Positions 1 through 8,101 of a stretch of 64,000 nt of DNA are shown here, one piece after another. Each line of letters begins with the position of its first letter. The stretch's first letter is position 1. The stretch is from UBA12077 sp963665525 (GTDB lineage: Bacteria > Bacteroidota > Bacteroidia > Bacteroidales > UBA12077). The notes beneath the pieces are model-generated. The model saw nothing but the letters and a program-made list of their open reading frames with translations, was not told the origin of the DNA and searched no databases. Where the stretch lies: assembly GCA_963665525.1 (NCBI GenBank), contig OY762280.1:3410001-3474000 (forward strand), written 5' to 3'. The position numbers and the translations under genes were made by a program.

Positions 1-437
1 ATTCTGAAATTGATTTACAAGAAGATAACTATACTTACATTTCTGATGGTTCATTTATAAAAGTTGGTATGGATTATAACATGCTTAAAAAGTATCCATC
101 AGATTATCTGGGAATGGGCTTTCGTATTGGAAGAGCTGATTTTTCACATTCTGCAAGCAACATTATACTAGAAGACTCACATTGGACTGAACCATTTTCT
201 GTAGATTCAAAATCATACAATACTTACTGGCTTGAAATCTCTTTTGGCCTTAAAGGAGAACTTCTTAAAAATATTTATTTTGGATGGGGAGCCATGGTAA
301 AAATAGCCATGTCTGGAAGAAAAGATGGAGCTTTTCAACCCTATGATATCCCTGGATACGGGAAAGGATCAAGCGCCATTAACTTAGGAGCTAAGTATTA
401 TATTTATTATCAAATTCCTTTTAACAGAAGTAAGTAG
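1..437 (+). CDS. DUF6048 family protein, C-terminal part (5' end outside window)
   Basis: The frame is open from position 3 to the stop at 435-437, so the gene begins before the window; the ATG at 69 is internal. About 144 residues are visible. The aromatic, beta-strand-like segments, the YWLEISFG stretch, the IYFGWG stretch and the IPGYGKG motif followed by a terminal barrel-like strand fit my memory of the DUF6048 family, which is confined to Bacteroidota and predicted to be an outer-membrane or periplasmic beta-barrel-like protein. No function is established for the family. The gene is followed by a convergent gene only 19 bp away. Confidence 0.6.
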   Translation, partial: SEIDLQEDNYTYISDGSFIKVGMDYNMLKKYPSDYLGMGFRIGRADFSHSASNIILEDSHWTEPFSVDSKSYNTYWLEISFGLKGELLKNIYFGWGAMVKIAMSGRKDGAFQPYDIPGYGKGSSAINLGAKYYIYYQIPFNRSK

Positions 438-456
438 ATTTTGATTTTTGATACTA

Positions 457-891
457 CTAAGGTGCCTTTCTAAGATTATTAAAGAATGATTCAACATATA
501 CCCAGTCTTCGGTTTTTAGGCCAACGAAACTAAAGGCACATTCGAAAGTACTACAAATTTTAATAGATATTGGTAAGTCTTGTTTATTCATTTCAAACCA
601 TGATGATGCTACTACTTGATTTGGACTACTTGTTATCATAGTTGATTTTCTATTACCAAACATTTTGCTATCATCAAAGATCTGTCTTATATATGTAATT
701 ATCTTATCTACTCCAAAAAGAAATTCAGCATCTCTGAAGTCATGAATTACATTATAATTTGAATTATAGTCTTTATCTCTACTTACTTTCTTCTTTAATT
801 CAATTAATTCATCACCATAAAAAGCACCACTATAATATTCTAAAATCAAAGATTTATTCGATAATATAACATATTTAAATTTATTGATCAT
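457..891 (-). CDS. SpoIIAA/STAS-like small cytoplasmic protein
   Basis: This 144-residue protein has no signal peptide or membrane segment. Its pattern (an N-terminal strand pair containing YYSGAFYGDEL, a central NVIHDFRDAEF strand, an RKSTMITSSPNQV strand and a C-terminal ICSTFECAFSFVGL helix) resembles the SpoIIAA-like or STAS-fold proteins common in Bacteroidota, typically 120-145 residues and of unknown role. A distant relative of the same build lies at 18743-19111. The start ATG at 889-891 is the only good one. A role in stress signalling or partner binding would be a guess; no catalytic residues are apparent. Confidence 0.6.
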   Translation of the reverse strand: MINKFKYVILSNKSLILEYYSGAFYGDELIELKKKVSRDKDYNSNYNVIHDFRDAEFLFGVDKIITYIRQIFDDSKMFGNRKSTMITSSPNQVVASSWFEMNKQDLPISIKICSTFECAFSFVGLKTEDWVYVESFFNNLRKAP

Positions 892-1102
892 AGGTTAATT
901 TATGATAATTAGAATCCAAAAGTTAGTGAAATATTTAAAATCAAACAATAGTGCATTACTATTCAATAAAATTCAATTTAATAATCTACATTCATTTACT
1001 AAAAATAACCAAATACTATCTGTTTACTTTTATCTTGTTTTAGGTGTTAAACGTGATCTTATAAATATTGTTTATTTTATCGTTATCCTTCTATTGCTTA
1101 AA

Positions 1103-2074
1103 TTAATTATAGTACGTTTTTAATTTTTGTTGGAACAATTCCTTATTTACATTATTAATTTGAGTAATAATTAAATTGATTTGGTCAATTCGTTCCATTC
1201 TGGTTTCTAAGGAAATAAATCGTTCGTCGACAAAAACAATTTTTTCAATCTGGTAACCGGCTTCGTTCAAGTTCATTGCCACAGCAGCATTAAAGTTATC
1301 GAATATAATTACCGAAGGTAATTGATCGTCGGCATAGTTGGTAAATGCTTTTAATACCATCGATTTAATATATTTAATCTGTGTTTCTCCCAGGTAATTA
1401 GCACCAACCAAAATCTTAACCATATCAATTTGTGATTTCTTCCTATTCCGTGGCATAAGCTTCATTTGTTCATATTCCGATTGGCTTGTTTTTAAAAATA
1501 AATCAATAAACTCCTTTGGCACATCTTTTAAATGTCCTAATTCATTCTTGCTTTCTTTTACTTTATATTCTTTAATAGCCATTTTTTGATCTACCGGAAC
1601 ATAATATTCCCATTTCTTGGTTCTTTTGTAAGACTCGGTCACAGGTTTTGGTTTCCAGTTACTTTCAGGACGTTTCATCAGAGGAGCTGTAATATCTAAA
1701 TAGCCTGTTTCCAATGAATACAGTAAACAATTTACAAAATGAACCCAACCACCACCAATAGTATTATGTAAAGCACTCCACAAGGTTTTATTCGACTCAA
1801 GTATTTCTTCTGTTTTGCTAGTATCAACCTCAGTTTGCTTTAATTGCTCTACAAAATTATTATCTAATCGGGTTGGCAAATAAGTAAAAGAAGATTCATC
1901 TTCACCAACATTTGTATGATGCAATTCTTTTATATCTAAAATATAGTTTGAATCGTTTGCTAGAGTAATATGTATCTGAAAATCCTTATCCCATTGCATT
2001 TTTTCAATGTTTTGAGATTTTACCAAATGAAGATTAATGCCTAATACAAAACATATTACAAGTAGCTTTTTCAT
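1103..2074 (-). CDS. secreted hypothetical protein
   Basis: This 323-residue protein starts with a clear signal peptide: a KK pair, a hydrophobic stretch, and likely cleavage near residue 20 before QNIEKMQW. It should therefore be periplasmic or surface exposed. I do not recognise a domain. The middle contains a hydrophobic patch GGGWVHFVNCLLYSLETG around residues 107-125. The C-terminal third alternates strands and helices (MVKILVGANYLGE, SVIIFDNFNAAVAMNL, KIVFVDERF), which looks like a Rossmann-type alpha/beta region. The gene stands alone, about 210 bp from the next gene on the same strand. Its function is unknown. Confidence 0.6.
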   Translation of the reverse strand: MKKLLVICFVLGINLHLVKSQNIEKMQWDKDFQIHITLANDSNYILDIKELHHTNVGEDESSFTYLPTRLDNNFVEQLKQTEVDTSKTEEILESNKTLWSALHNTIGGGWVHFVNCLLYSLETGYLDITAPLMKRPESNWKPKPVTESYKRTKKWEYYVPVDQKMAIKEYKVKESKNELGHLKDVPKEFIDLFLKTSQSEYEQMKLMPRNRKKSQIDMVKILVGANYLGETQIKYIKSMVLKAFTNYADDQLPSVIIFDNFNAAVAMNLNEAGYQIEKIVFVDERFISLETRMERIDQINLIITQINNVNKELFQQKLKTYYN

Positions 2075-2160
2075 GATGATTTGGGATTGAGTTTGATGTT
2101 TAAATTTAGTAATTTTTTTAGTTCCTAAATAAATAAAGTATTAACAATTCCCTAAGCCCT

Positions 2161-2257
2161 TGTCATTCCTGACGGAATAAAATGGAGATCAGGAATCTCT
2201 ATCAAATAGATTCCCGTGTTATTCGCTTCGCTCATGAAAGAGTTCGCGGGAATGACA
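2161..2257. repeat. palindromic intergenic repeat element
   Basis: The outer arms TGTCATTCC (2161-2169) and GGAATGACA (2249-2257) are perfect inverted repeats, and a nested pair GGAATCT (2192-2198)/AGATTCC (2208-2214) forms an inner hairpin. The whole could fold into one long imperfect stem. It lies between the start of the secreted hypothetical gene and the mutB terminator. The sequence style (GTCATTCCTG...GGAATGAC) matches dispersed REP-like intergenic elements found in many bacterial genomes. Confidence 0.6.
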
Positions 2258-2269
2258 ACAATAGGAAAA

Positions 2270-2300
2270 TAAAAAGGCCCAACTTAAAGTCGGGCCTTTC
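2270..2300 (-). terminator. intrinsic terminator of the mutA-mutB operon
   Basis: An AGGCCC/GGGCCT GC-rich stem with a short AT loop is followed, on the minus strand, by a T-rich tract. It lies 25 bp beyond the mutB stop codon. Confidence 0.8.
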
Positions 2301-2324
2301 TAAAATATAGTTGTAAATTATTTT

Positions 2325-4475
2325 CTACTCATCATCAAGCATTATTTCTAACATCTTGATAGCTGCAACAGGAATCTGAGTTCCAGGTCCGAATACACCT
2401 GCAACACCTGCATTGTATAAGAATTCATAATCTTGAGCTGGAATTACACCACCTACAATTATCATAATATCTTCTCGACCTAATTTTTTCAATTCTTCCA
2501 TTACCTGTGGAACTAAAGTTTTATGTCCGGCAGCTAATGAAGAAACTCCCATGATGTGAACATCATTTTCAACAGCTTGCTTAGCAGCTTCAGCAGGAGT
2601 TTGGAATAAAGGCCCTATATCAACATCGAAACCTAAATCGGCATAACCTGTTGAAACAACTTTTGCTCCACGGTCGTGTCCGTCCTGACCCATTTTAGCG
2701 ATCATAATACGTGGCTGACGACCTTCTTTCTCTGCAAATTTCTCAACTAATTCCTTAGCCTTATTGTAATTTGCATCATCTTTTGATTCTGACATATATA
2801 CTCCTGAAATTGATCTAATTACAGCTTTATATCTTCCTGCAGTTTTTTCACAAGCATCTGAAATTTCTCCCAAAGTAGCACGTGCTTTAGCAGCTTCAAC
2901 AGCTAACTCCAATAAATTACCTTTACCGGTAGCAGCACACTCTTCGATTTTTCTTAATGCAGCTTGTGTTTTTTCTTCATTACGTTCTGCTCTTAATTGA
3001 GCTAAACGCTTAATTTGAGCTTCACGAACAGCAGTATTATCAACATCCAAAATATCAATTGGATCTTCTTTTGCTAATCTGTACTTGTTAACACCAACAA
3101 TAGTATCCTTACCAGTATCAATTCTTGCTTGCTTACGAGCAGCAGCTTCTTCGATACGCATTTTTGGAATACCTGTCTCAATTGCTTTAGCCATACCACC
3201 TAATTTCTCAATTTCCTGGATGTGAGCCCAAGCTTTGTCAGCGATTTCCTGAGTTAGTTTCTCAACATAGTAAGAACCAGCCCATGGATCAACAGCTTTA
3301 CAGATTTGAGTTTCTTCCTGGATGTAGATCTGAGTATTACGAGCAATACGAGCAGAGAAATCTGTTGGTAATGCAATTGCTTCATCCAATGCATTGGTGT
3401 GTAACGACTGAGTGTGACCTAATGTAGCACCCATTGCTTCGATACAAGTACGAGCAACATTGTTAAATGGATCTTGCTCAGTTAAACTCCAACCTGAAGT
3501 CTGAGAGTGCGTACGTAATGCCATAGATTTTGGATTCTTAGGATTAAATTGTTTAACCAATTTAGCCCAAAGCATACGGCCGGCACGCATTTTTGCAATC
3601 TCCATAAAGTGATTCATACCAATAGCCCAGAAGAATGATAAACGTGGTGCGAAAGTATCGATATCCATACCTGCATTCACACCCGTTCTTAAATATTCTA
3701 AACCATCGGCTAAAGTATAAGCTAACTCGATATCAGCAGTAGCACCAGCTTCTTGCATGTGGTAACCAGAAATACTGATTGAGTTAAACTTAGGCATATT
3801 TTTAGAAGTGTACTCAAAGATATCAGCGATAATCTTCATTGAGAATTCTGGTGGGTAAATGTAAGTATTACGAACCATGAATTCTTTTAAGATATCATTC
3901 TGAATAGTACCACTTAATTTTTCTAATGGAACTCCTTGCTCTAAACCAGCAACAATGTAGAATGCTAATACAGGAAGTACAGCACCATTCATTGTCATCG
4001 ATACAGACATTTTATCTAATGGAATCTGATCGAAAAGGATTTTCATATCAGCAATAGAATCTACTGCAACACCAGCTTTACCAACATCACCAACAACACG
4101 CTCGTGATCTGAATCATATCCACGGTGAGTAGCTAAGTCAAATGCAATGGATAAACCTTTTTGTCCTGCAGCTAAGTTTCTTCTGTAAAATGCATTGGAT
4201 TCTTCAGCAGTAGAGAATCCTGCATACTGACGAATAGTCCAAGGACGCATAGCGTACATACCTGAGTATGGTCCGCGTAAGAAAGGTGCTAAACCTGCAG
4301 CATAATTTAAATGCTCCATGCCTTCTAAGTCTTCCTTAGAATATGCATTTTTTACATCAATTTGTTCAGGAGTTTTCCAGTTCTCCTTTATATCGTTCTC
4401 TTTTTCCCAATCTTTTGCTGAATCGTATTTCGACTTGGGAAGATCTAAATTTATATTTTTAAAATCTGGTTTCAT
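2325..4475 (-). CDS. mutB: methylmalonyl-CoA mutase, large (catalytic) subunit
   Basis: This adenosylcobalamin-dependent enzyme interconverts succinyl-CoA and (R)-methylmalonyl-CoA in the propionate/succinate pathway. The 716-residue length is typical of the large subunit. The N-terminal TIM-barrel substrate domain contains the AAGLAPFLRGPYSGMY stretch and the RTHSQTSGWSLTEQDPFNN region. The C-terminal cobalamin-binding domain has the DGHDRG motif with the lower-ligand histidine at residue 600, followed by SSLAAGHK and the IIVGGVIP loop, which is the complete DxHxxG...SxL...GG signature. It is downstream of mutA on the same strand, separated only by a small four-helix-bundle ORF, and the pair should be co-transcribed. 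The start ATG at 4475 is well supported by family alignment. Confidence 0.97.
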   Translation of the reverse strand: MKPDFKNINLDLPKSKYDSAKDWEKENDIKENWKTPEQIDVKNAYSKEDLEGMEHLNYAAGLAPFLRGPYSGMYAMRPWTIRQYAGFSTAEESNAFYRRNLAAGQKGLSIAFDLATHRGYDSDHERVVGDVGKAGVAVDSIADMKILFDQIPLDKMSVSMTMNGAVLPVLAFYIVAGLEQGVPLEKLSGTIQNDILKEFMVRNTYIYPPEFSMKIIADIFEYTSKNMPKFNSISISGYHMQEAGATADIELAYTLADGLEYLRTGVNAGMDIDTFAPRLSFFWAIGMNHFMEIAKMRAGRMLWAKLVKQFNPKNPKSMALRTHSQTSGWSLTEQDPFNNVARTCIEAMGATLGHTQSLHTNALDEAIALPTDFSARIARNTQIYIQEETQICKAVDPWAGSYYVEKLTQEIADKAWAHIQEIEKLGGMAKAIETGIPKMRIEEAAARKQARIDTGKDTIVGVNKYRLAKEDPIDILDVDNTAVREAQIKRLAQLRAERNEEKTQAALRKIEECAATGKGNLLELAVEAAKARATLGEISDACEKTAGRYKAVIRSISGVYMSESKDDANYNKAKELVEKFAEKEGRQPRIMIAKMGQDGHDRGAKVVSTGYADLGFDVDIGPLFQTPAEAAKQAVENDVHIMGVSSLAAGHKTLVPQVMEELKKLGREDIMIIVGGVIPAQDYEFLYNAGVAGVFGPGTQIPVAAIKMLEIMLDDE

Positions 4476-4913
4476 TTTTTTCTAGATTTTTAGACTGATA
4501 GTATCAAGTATCAAGATTTTTTTATCTTGTTCCTGAAGCTATAAATCATTTTTTGAACTTCTTTAATATTATCAATTATAATGTCAAATTCAGATTTATT
4601 AAGATATTCTAAATCAAAAGAAAGAATAATTAAAGTTTCTAATTCGTAACTTGAACCATTAGCAATATCAAGAAATCTTCCAAAATCCTTATCGCTATTT
4701 CGTCCAGCTCCTTCTGCAATATTTGCAGGAATAGAAACACTTGCTCTTTTAATTTGAGATATAATTCCAAATTTCTCATCATCCGGAAATGACTTTACAG
4801 CAACGTAAACATCTTTTACAAGTGTTCGTGCTTTTTGCCAGATAATAAGTTCTTTAAAATTATGCATCTTCTTAGTCTTGAGTCTAATATCTTAAAATCT
4901 AAAATCTATATAT
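4476..4913 (-). repeat. ORF-bearing dispersed element between mutA and mutB (approximate limits)
   Basis: The whole interval between the mutA stop and the mutB start consists of a 118-codon ORF flanked by low-complexity motifs. On the minus strand these are GATATTAGACTCAAGACTAAG before the ORF (about 4870-4893) and CTTGATACTTGATACT then CTAAAAATCTA after it (about 4484-4515). The same two end motifs, without the ORF, fill the sdhA-sdhB gap at 14486-14596. The limits given are the gene borders; true element ends cannot be fixed from two copies. Confidence 0.5.
4511..4867 (-). CDS. four helix bundle protein (23S rRNA intervening-sequence family)
   Basis: The 118-residue protein has the hallmarks of the small family first seen inside 23S rRNA intervening sequences: an N-terminal FKELIIWQKA segment, a central QIKRASVSIPANIAEG motif, then FGRFLDIANGSSYELETL and a final long helix. 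These proteins form four-helix bundles that assemble as pentamers, and related Avd proteins help diversity-generating retroelements; the role of the stand-alone forms is unknown. It sits inside the mutA-mutB operon, 35 bp before mutB and 46 bp after mutA, and is probably co-transcribed. Its flanks match a repeat found between sdhA and sdhB, which suggests it arrived as cargo of a dispersed element rather than as a mutase partner. Confidence 0.9.
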   Translation of the reverse strand: MHNFKELIIWQKARTLVKDVYVAVKSFPDDEKFGIISQIKRASVSIPANIAEGAGRNSDKDFGRFLDIANGSSYELETLIILSFDLEYLNKSEFDIIIDNIKEVQKMIYSFRNKIKKS

Positions 4914-6776
4914 TTAAATTCCCAACTCTTTTTGAAATCCTTCAAGAGTATCAATTAAATTTGATTTAACATGAATGAAATGCTTCAATCCTTTCGCTTT
5001 TAATTCATCAACGCTTTTCGGATAACCAGCAACAACAGTTATAGCTTTATCTCCTAATTGCTCTAATACAGCTGAAGCAGCTTCTGTATATTCATCATCA
5101 GAACTACAAACAACAACAATATTTGCCTTTTGATCCATTGCAGCTTTAACACCTTCTTCAACAGATTTGAAACCTAAGTTATCGATAACTTCGAAACCAG
5201 CACAAGCAAAGAAACCTGAAGCAAATCCTGCTCTTGCTTTTCGCATAGTTAAATCTCCAATAGTTAATAAGAAAACTTTTGGAGTTGTTGCAGCCTTTTC
5301 AGTTCTTAAACGCAATGTTTCCATTTGTTCTGAAGCTCTGAAAATTTGAATAGGTTCGGCAATAGCATCATCTCTTTTTGTTGAAGTACAACATGGTTTT
5401 TCATCTTTACCTTCAAATGTTTCAAGAGCATTTGGATATTGGTTTGTTCCTAATAAAATCTCTTTACGAGTAGCAACATTCAACATTCTTTTGTTTGCCG
5501 ATTCAGTTACCAGATCTTGAATAAATCCACCTTTGAAAGCTTCAACATATCCACCTTTAGCTTCGATATCCTGGAATAATTTCCAAGCATGTTCTGCTAT
5601 TGAGTTCGTTAAGTTTTCAATGTAGTAAGATCCACCAGCCGGATCAGTGATTTTATCGAAGTAAGATTCTTCTTTTAATAAGATTTGAGTATTACGAGCA
5701 ATACGATCAGAAAATTCTGTTTCTGTTTCAAATGCTTTGTTGAAAGGAGTAACTGTTAAGGAATCAACTCCAGCAATAGTTGCCGACATAGATTCTGTTG
5801 TTCCACGAAGCAAGTTTACATATGGATCGTAAATGGTTTGGTTAAACTTAGAAGTTGCAGCGTGAATATTCATTTTTGCTACTTCTAAATTTTTAGGCTC
5901 ATAAGCTTCAACTATTTTTGCCCATAACATACGAGCAGCTCTGAACTTAGCTATTTCCATGAAGTAGTTTGAGCTAACACCAAAGTTAAATTTCATGTTT
6001 TCAGCAATTGTATCAACATCTAATCCTTTTTCTGTTAAAAGATTGATATACTGATTACCCATTGCTAAAGCAAATGCTAATTCCTGAACGATTGTTGCAC
6101 CTGCATTGGTAAACATTTCACCGTTTACTCCAATCGTTCTGAACTTAGGTAAGTCTTTTGCTTTTTCAATTAACTCCTTTGCTGTATCGAAAACTTCAGT
6201 TTGAGCTTTACAGAAATTACCGTTTGTTGTTAAATGAAACATTGGATCGAAGTTAACCGAACCTTTAATTTCATTTTTGTCGATATTTTCTTTCTCAATC
6301 TTAGCTTTTAAGAAATCAACAAAAGGATGAGCAGCAGTAGCATCGGTCATGTTTAATTCGATGTCTGCAATGCTAATATCTTTTAAAAGTGTTTCGAATT
6401 CTTCGTTTGTAAACTCATCTTTGCAGCAAGTTTCAAAACCTAAAGAATCAACACCTTTCATTAAAACATCCAATGCTTTTTCGTTAGCTACTTTTGCATC
6501 GTTAGCGTTGATATTCTGACGAATATACCAGCTATTGCATTTTGCTTTATTCCCACGTACATAAGGAAATTCTCCCGGTACGTATTTTAGGTGATTTAGA
6601 TTTTCTAAATCTTCGGCACGATAGTAAGGCTGAACATTGAATCCTTCTATTGTTCTCCAAACCAGTTTCTTTTCGAAATCTGCACCTTTTAGGTCAGTAA
6701 TGACCTTATCCTTCCATTCCTGCGAGGTAATGGGAGGAAATTCTTCAAACAGTTTTTGTTTTGTTTTGTCTGCCAT
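4914..6776 (-). CDS. mutA: methylmalonyl-CoA mutase, small subunit
   Basis: This is the 620-residue non-catalytic partner of MutB. It follows the same fold: an N-terminal barrel (TTNGNFCKAQTEVFD, FNFGVSSNYFMEIAKFRAARMLW, DPAGGSYYIENLT) and a C-terminal flavodoxin-like domain. In that domain the cobalamin-binding DxHxxG signature is absent (IGDLTMRKARAGFASGFF in the corresponding place), as expected for small subunits, which do not bind B12. It is the first gene of the operon on the minus strand. No cobalamin riboswitch is evident in the 185 bp upstream of it. Confidence 0.96.
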   Translation of the reverse strand: MADKTKQKLFEEFPPITSQEWKDKVITDLKGADFEKKLVWRTIEGFNVQPYYRAEDLENLNHLKYVPGEFPYVRGNKAKCNSWYIRQNINANDAKVANEKALDVLMKGVDSLGFETCCKDEFTNEEFETLLKDISIADIELNMTDATAAHPFVDFLKAKIEKENIDKNEIKGSVNFDPMFHLTTNGNFCKAQTEVFDTAKELIEKAKDLPKFRTIGVNGEMFTNAGATIVQELAFALAMGNQYINLLTEKGLDVDTIAENMKFNFGVSSNYFMEIAKFRAARMLWAKIVEAYEPKNLEVAKMNIHAATSKFNQTIYDPYVNLLRGTTESMSATIAGVDSLTVTPFNKAFETETEFSDRIARNTQILLKEESYFDKITDPAGGSYYIENLTNSIAEHAWKLFQDIEAKGGYVEAFKGGFIQDLVTESANKRMLNVATRKEILLGTNQYPNALETFEGKDEKPCCTSTKRDDAIAEPIQIFRASEQMETLRLRTEKAATTPKVFLLTIGDLTMRKARAGFASGFFACAGFEVIDNLGFKSVEEGVKAAMDQKANIVVVCSSDDEYTEAASAVLEQLGDKAITVVAGYPKSVDELKAKGLKHFIHVKSNLIDTLEGFQKELGI

Positions 6777-6961
6777 AACAAATTGTGAAATTTTATAAAA
6801 TTCTGTGCAAAATTACAGCATTTCACGTTAAAAATCATGACTTTTAACATATAAATAGTATGCTATAGAATATAAGTTTTAAATCGTAATTTGGGATAAA
6901 AAAAGCTCATGATTAATAAAAATATCATAAGCCTTGGAATCATATTAGAAATTCTTGTCGA

Positions 6962-8095
6962 TTAGTTTATAATCTCTTTCAACTCTTGAAGTTTCCCAGA
7001 TAAATATTTCTTAGTCTCTTGATCTGATTCAATTTGTACTGCAACTTCCAAATCGTGAATAAAATCAGTGCGCTCTAATTGGACAATTGCTTCTGCAGCT
7101 GCTTTACGAACCACTGGAGAAGAATCTCTTAACAAGCCTACTATTTTCTTTTTAGCCGACCATGCTGATATTTCAACCAATCCATTAATAGCTTCAATTT
7201 TTTCGGCTTCAGTGCCCCACAAATTATCATAATATCTGCTTTGCTCTTCCAATAAATCATCCGTAAAAAGAATCTCATCAGTATAAACCTCAGGACGAAC
7301 AACTGCATCTGTATAACTTACTAATTCCTTATTTAAAAGATAACGAACCATACGTGGAATCATCCAGCGCATGCCTGGAGTCGTTTCCGGATGGCCAACA
7401 AATGATGCGGTATTTCCTTTACCCGCTTTTGATATTATAATAAATGGTTTGTTATTTGTCATATTTGCAGGAGCACCTTCGACAGTATGCACATCACTTA
7501 ACATCGTTGCTAAACTCTGATACTCATAGTTTGGATTTTTAACTGGAATTAAAACCGGTCCTTCGTAATACTGCATAAAACTTATTTCCCGATTGGCTAA
7601 TTCAGGATAAATTTCTTTGCCTTTTTCTGTTAAATTGAACTTTACAACTCCATGTCCGCGATGATCGTGTTCAATATCTGTTGCCTGCATACCACTTAAA
7701 TCCAGCGATGGATAACCTTCAGTTTGTGTTAAAATATACGCTCCGGCACAAATACCAATAACTGATTTACCATACTCAGAAACCAAGTCCTGAACTCTTT
7801 TCATTCCTAATTCTCCTAATCTGCTTGTTTCCGCTCTTCCCGATCCTCCAGGGAATAAAATAACATCAAAGTCTAAAATATCATCAGACATTATTGTTGC
7901 AGCACTTATAACTTCAGGTTTAATTTCAGAATCAATTCTTAATGCTTCGTAAACATCAACAATACAACCCGGACTATCGCCATTGGTATCAAAAATTCCT
8001 ACTTTAATAAAATTGTTTCGCTCGGTATTATCTAAATTATTACATGCAGTAAATGATACAATAAATGCAATAATCAGAATTGAAAATTTTCTCAT
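6962..8095 (-). CDS. lipoprotein with BPL_N/class I glutaminase-like domain and C-terminal HEAT-like repeats
   Basis: The 377-residue protein begins with a lipoprotein signal (hydrophobic IIAFIVSFTAC with the lipid-accepting cysteine near residue 18). Residues 30-260 form a glutamine amidotransferase-like fold: KVGIFDTNGDSPGC, FDVILFPGGSGRAE, then the nucleophile-elbow motif GICAGAYIL and a FVGHPETTPG loop. This resembles the N-terminal domain of eukaryotic biotin protein ligases (BPL_N), also found as secreted bacterial proteins. Residues 300-377 contain helical pairs (AWSAKKKIVGLLRDSSPVVRKAAAEAIV) typical of HEAT/PBS repeats. No substrate is known. It lies 6 bp from the dusB stop on the same strand and could be co-transcribed with dusB. 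Confidence 0.75.
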   Translation of the reverse strand: MRKFSILIIAFIVSFTACNNLDNTERNNFIKVGIFDTNGDSPGCIVDVYEALRIDSEIKPEVISAATIMSDDILDFDVILFPGGSGRAETSRLGELGMKRVQDLVSEYGKSVIGICAGAYILTQTEGYPSLDLSGMQATDIEHDHRGHGVVKFNLTEKGKEIYPELANREISFMQYYEGPVLIPVKNPNYEYQSLATMLSDVHTVEGAPANMTNNKPFIIISKAGKGNTASFVGHPETTPGMRWMIPRMVRYLLNKELVSYTDAVVRPEVYTDEILFTDDLLEEQSRYYDNLWGTEAEKIEAINGLVEISAWSAKKKIVGLLRDSSPVVRKAAAEAIVQLERTDFIHDLEVAVQIESDQETKKYLSGKLQELKEIIN

Positions 8096-8101
8096 AGTAA
8101 T

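Noticed and set aside
902..1123. 73-codon plus-strand ORF, lysine/isoleucine-rich
   Set aside because: It overlaps the end of the secreted hypothetical gene, has a composition expected from random AT-rich DNA, and shows no recognisable domain.
4511..4867. Four-helix-bundle ORF as an Avd protein of a diversity-generating retroelement
   Set aside because: No reverse transcriptase, template repeat or variable repeat is present nearby; the protein fits the stand-alone 23S-IVS type.
6777..6961. Possible cobalamin riboswitch upstream of mutA
   Set aside because: The 185-bp region lacks a recognisable B12-box or the paired helices of such an element.
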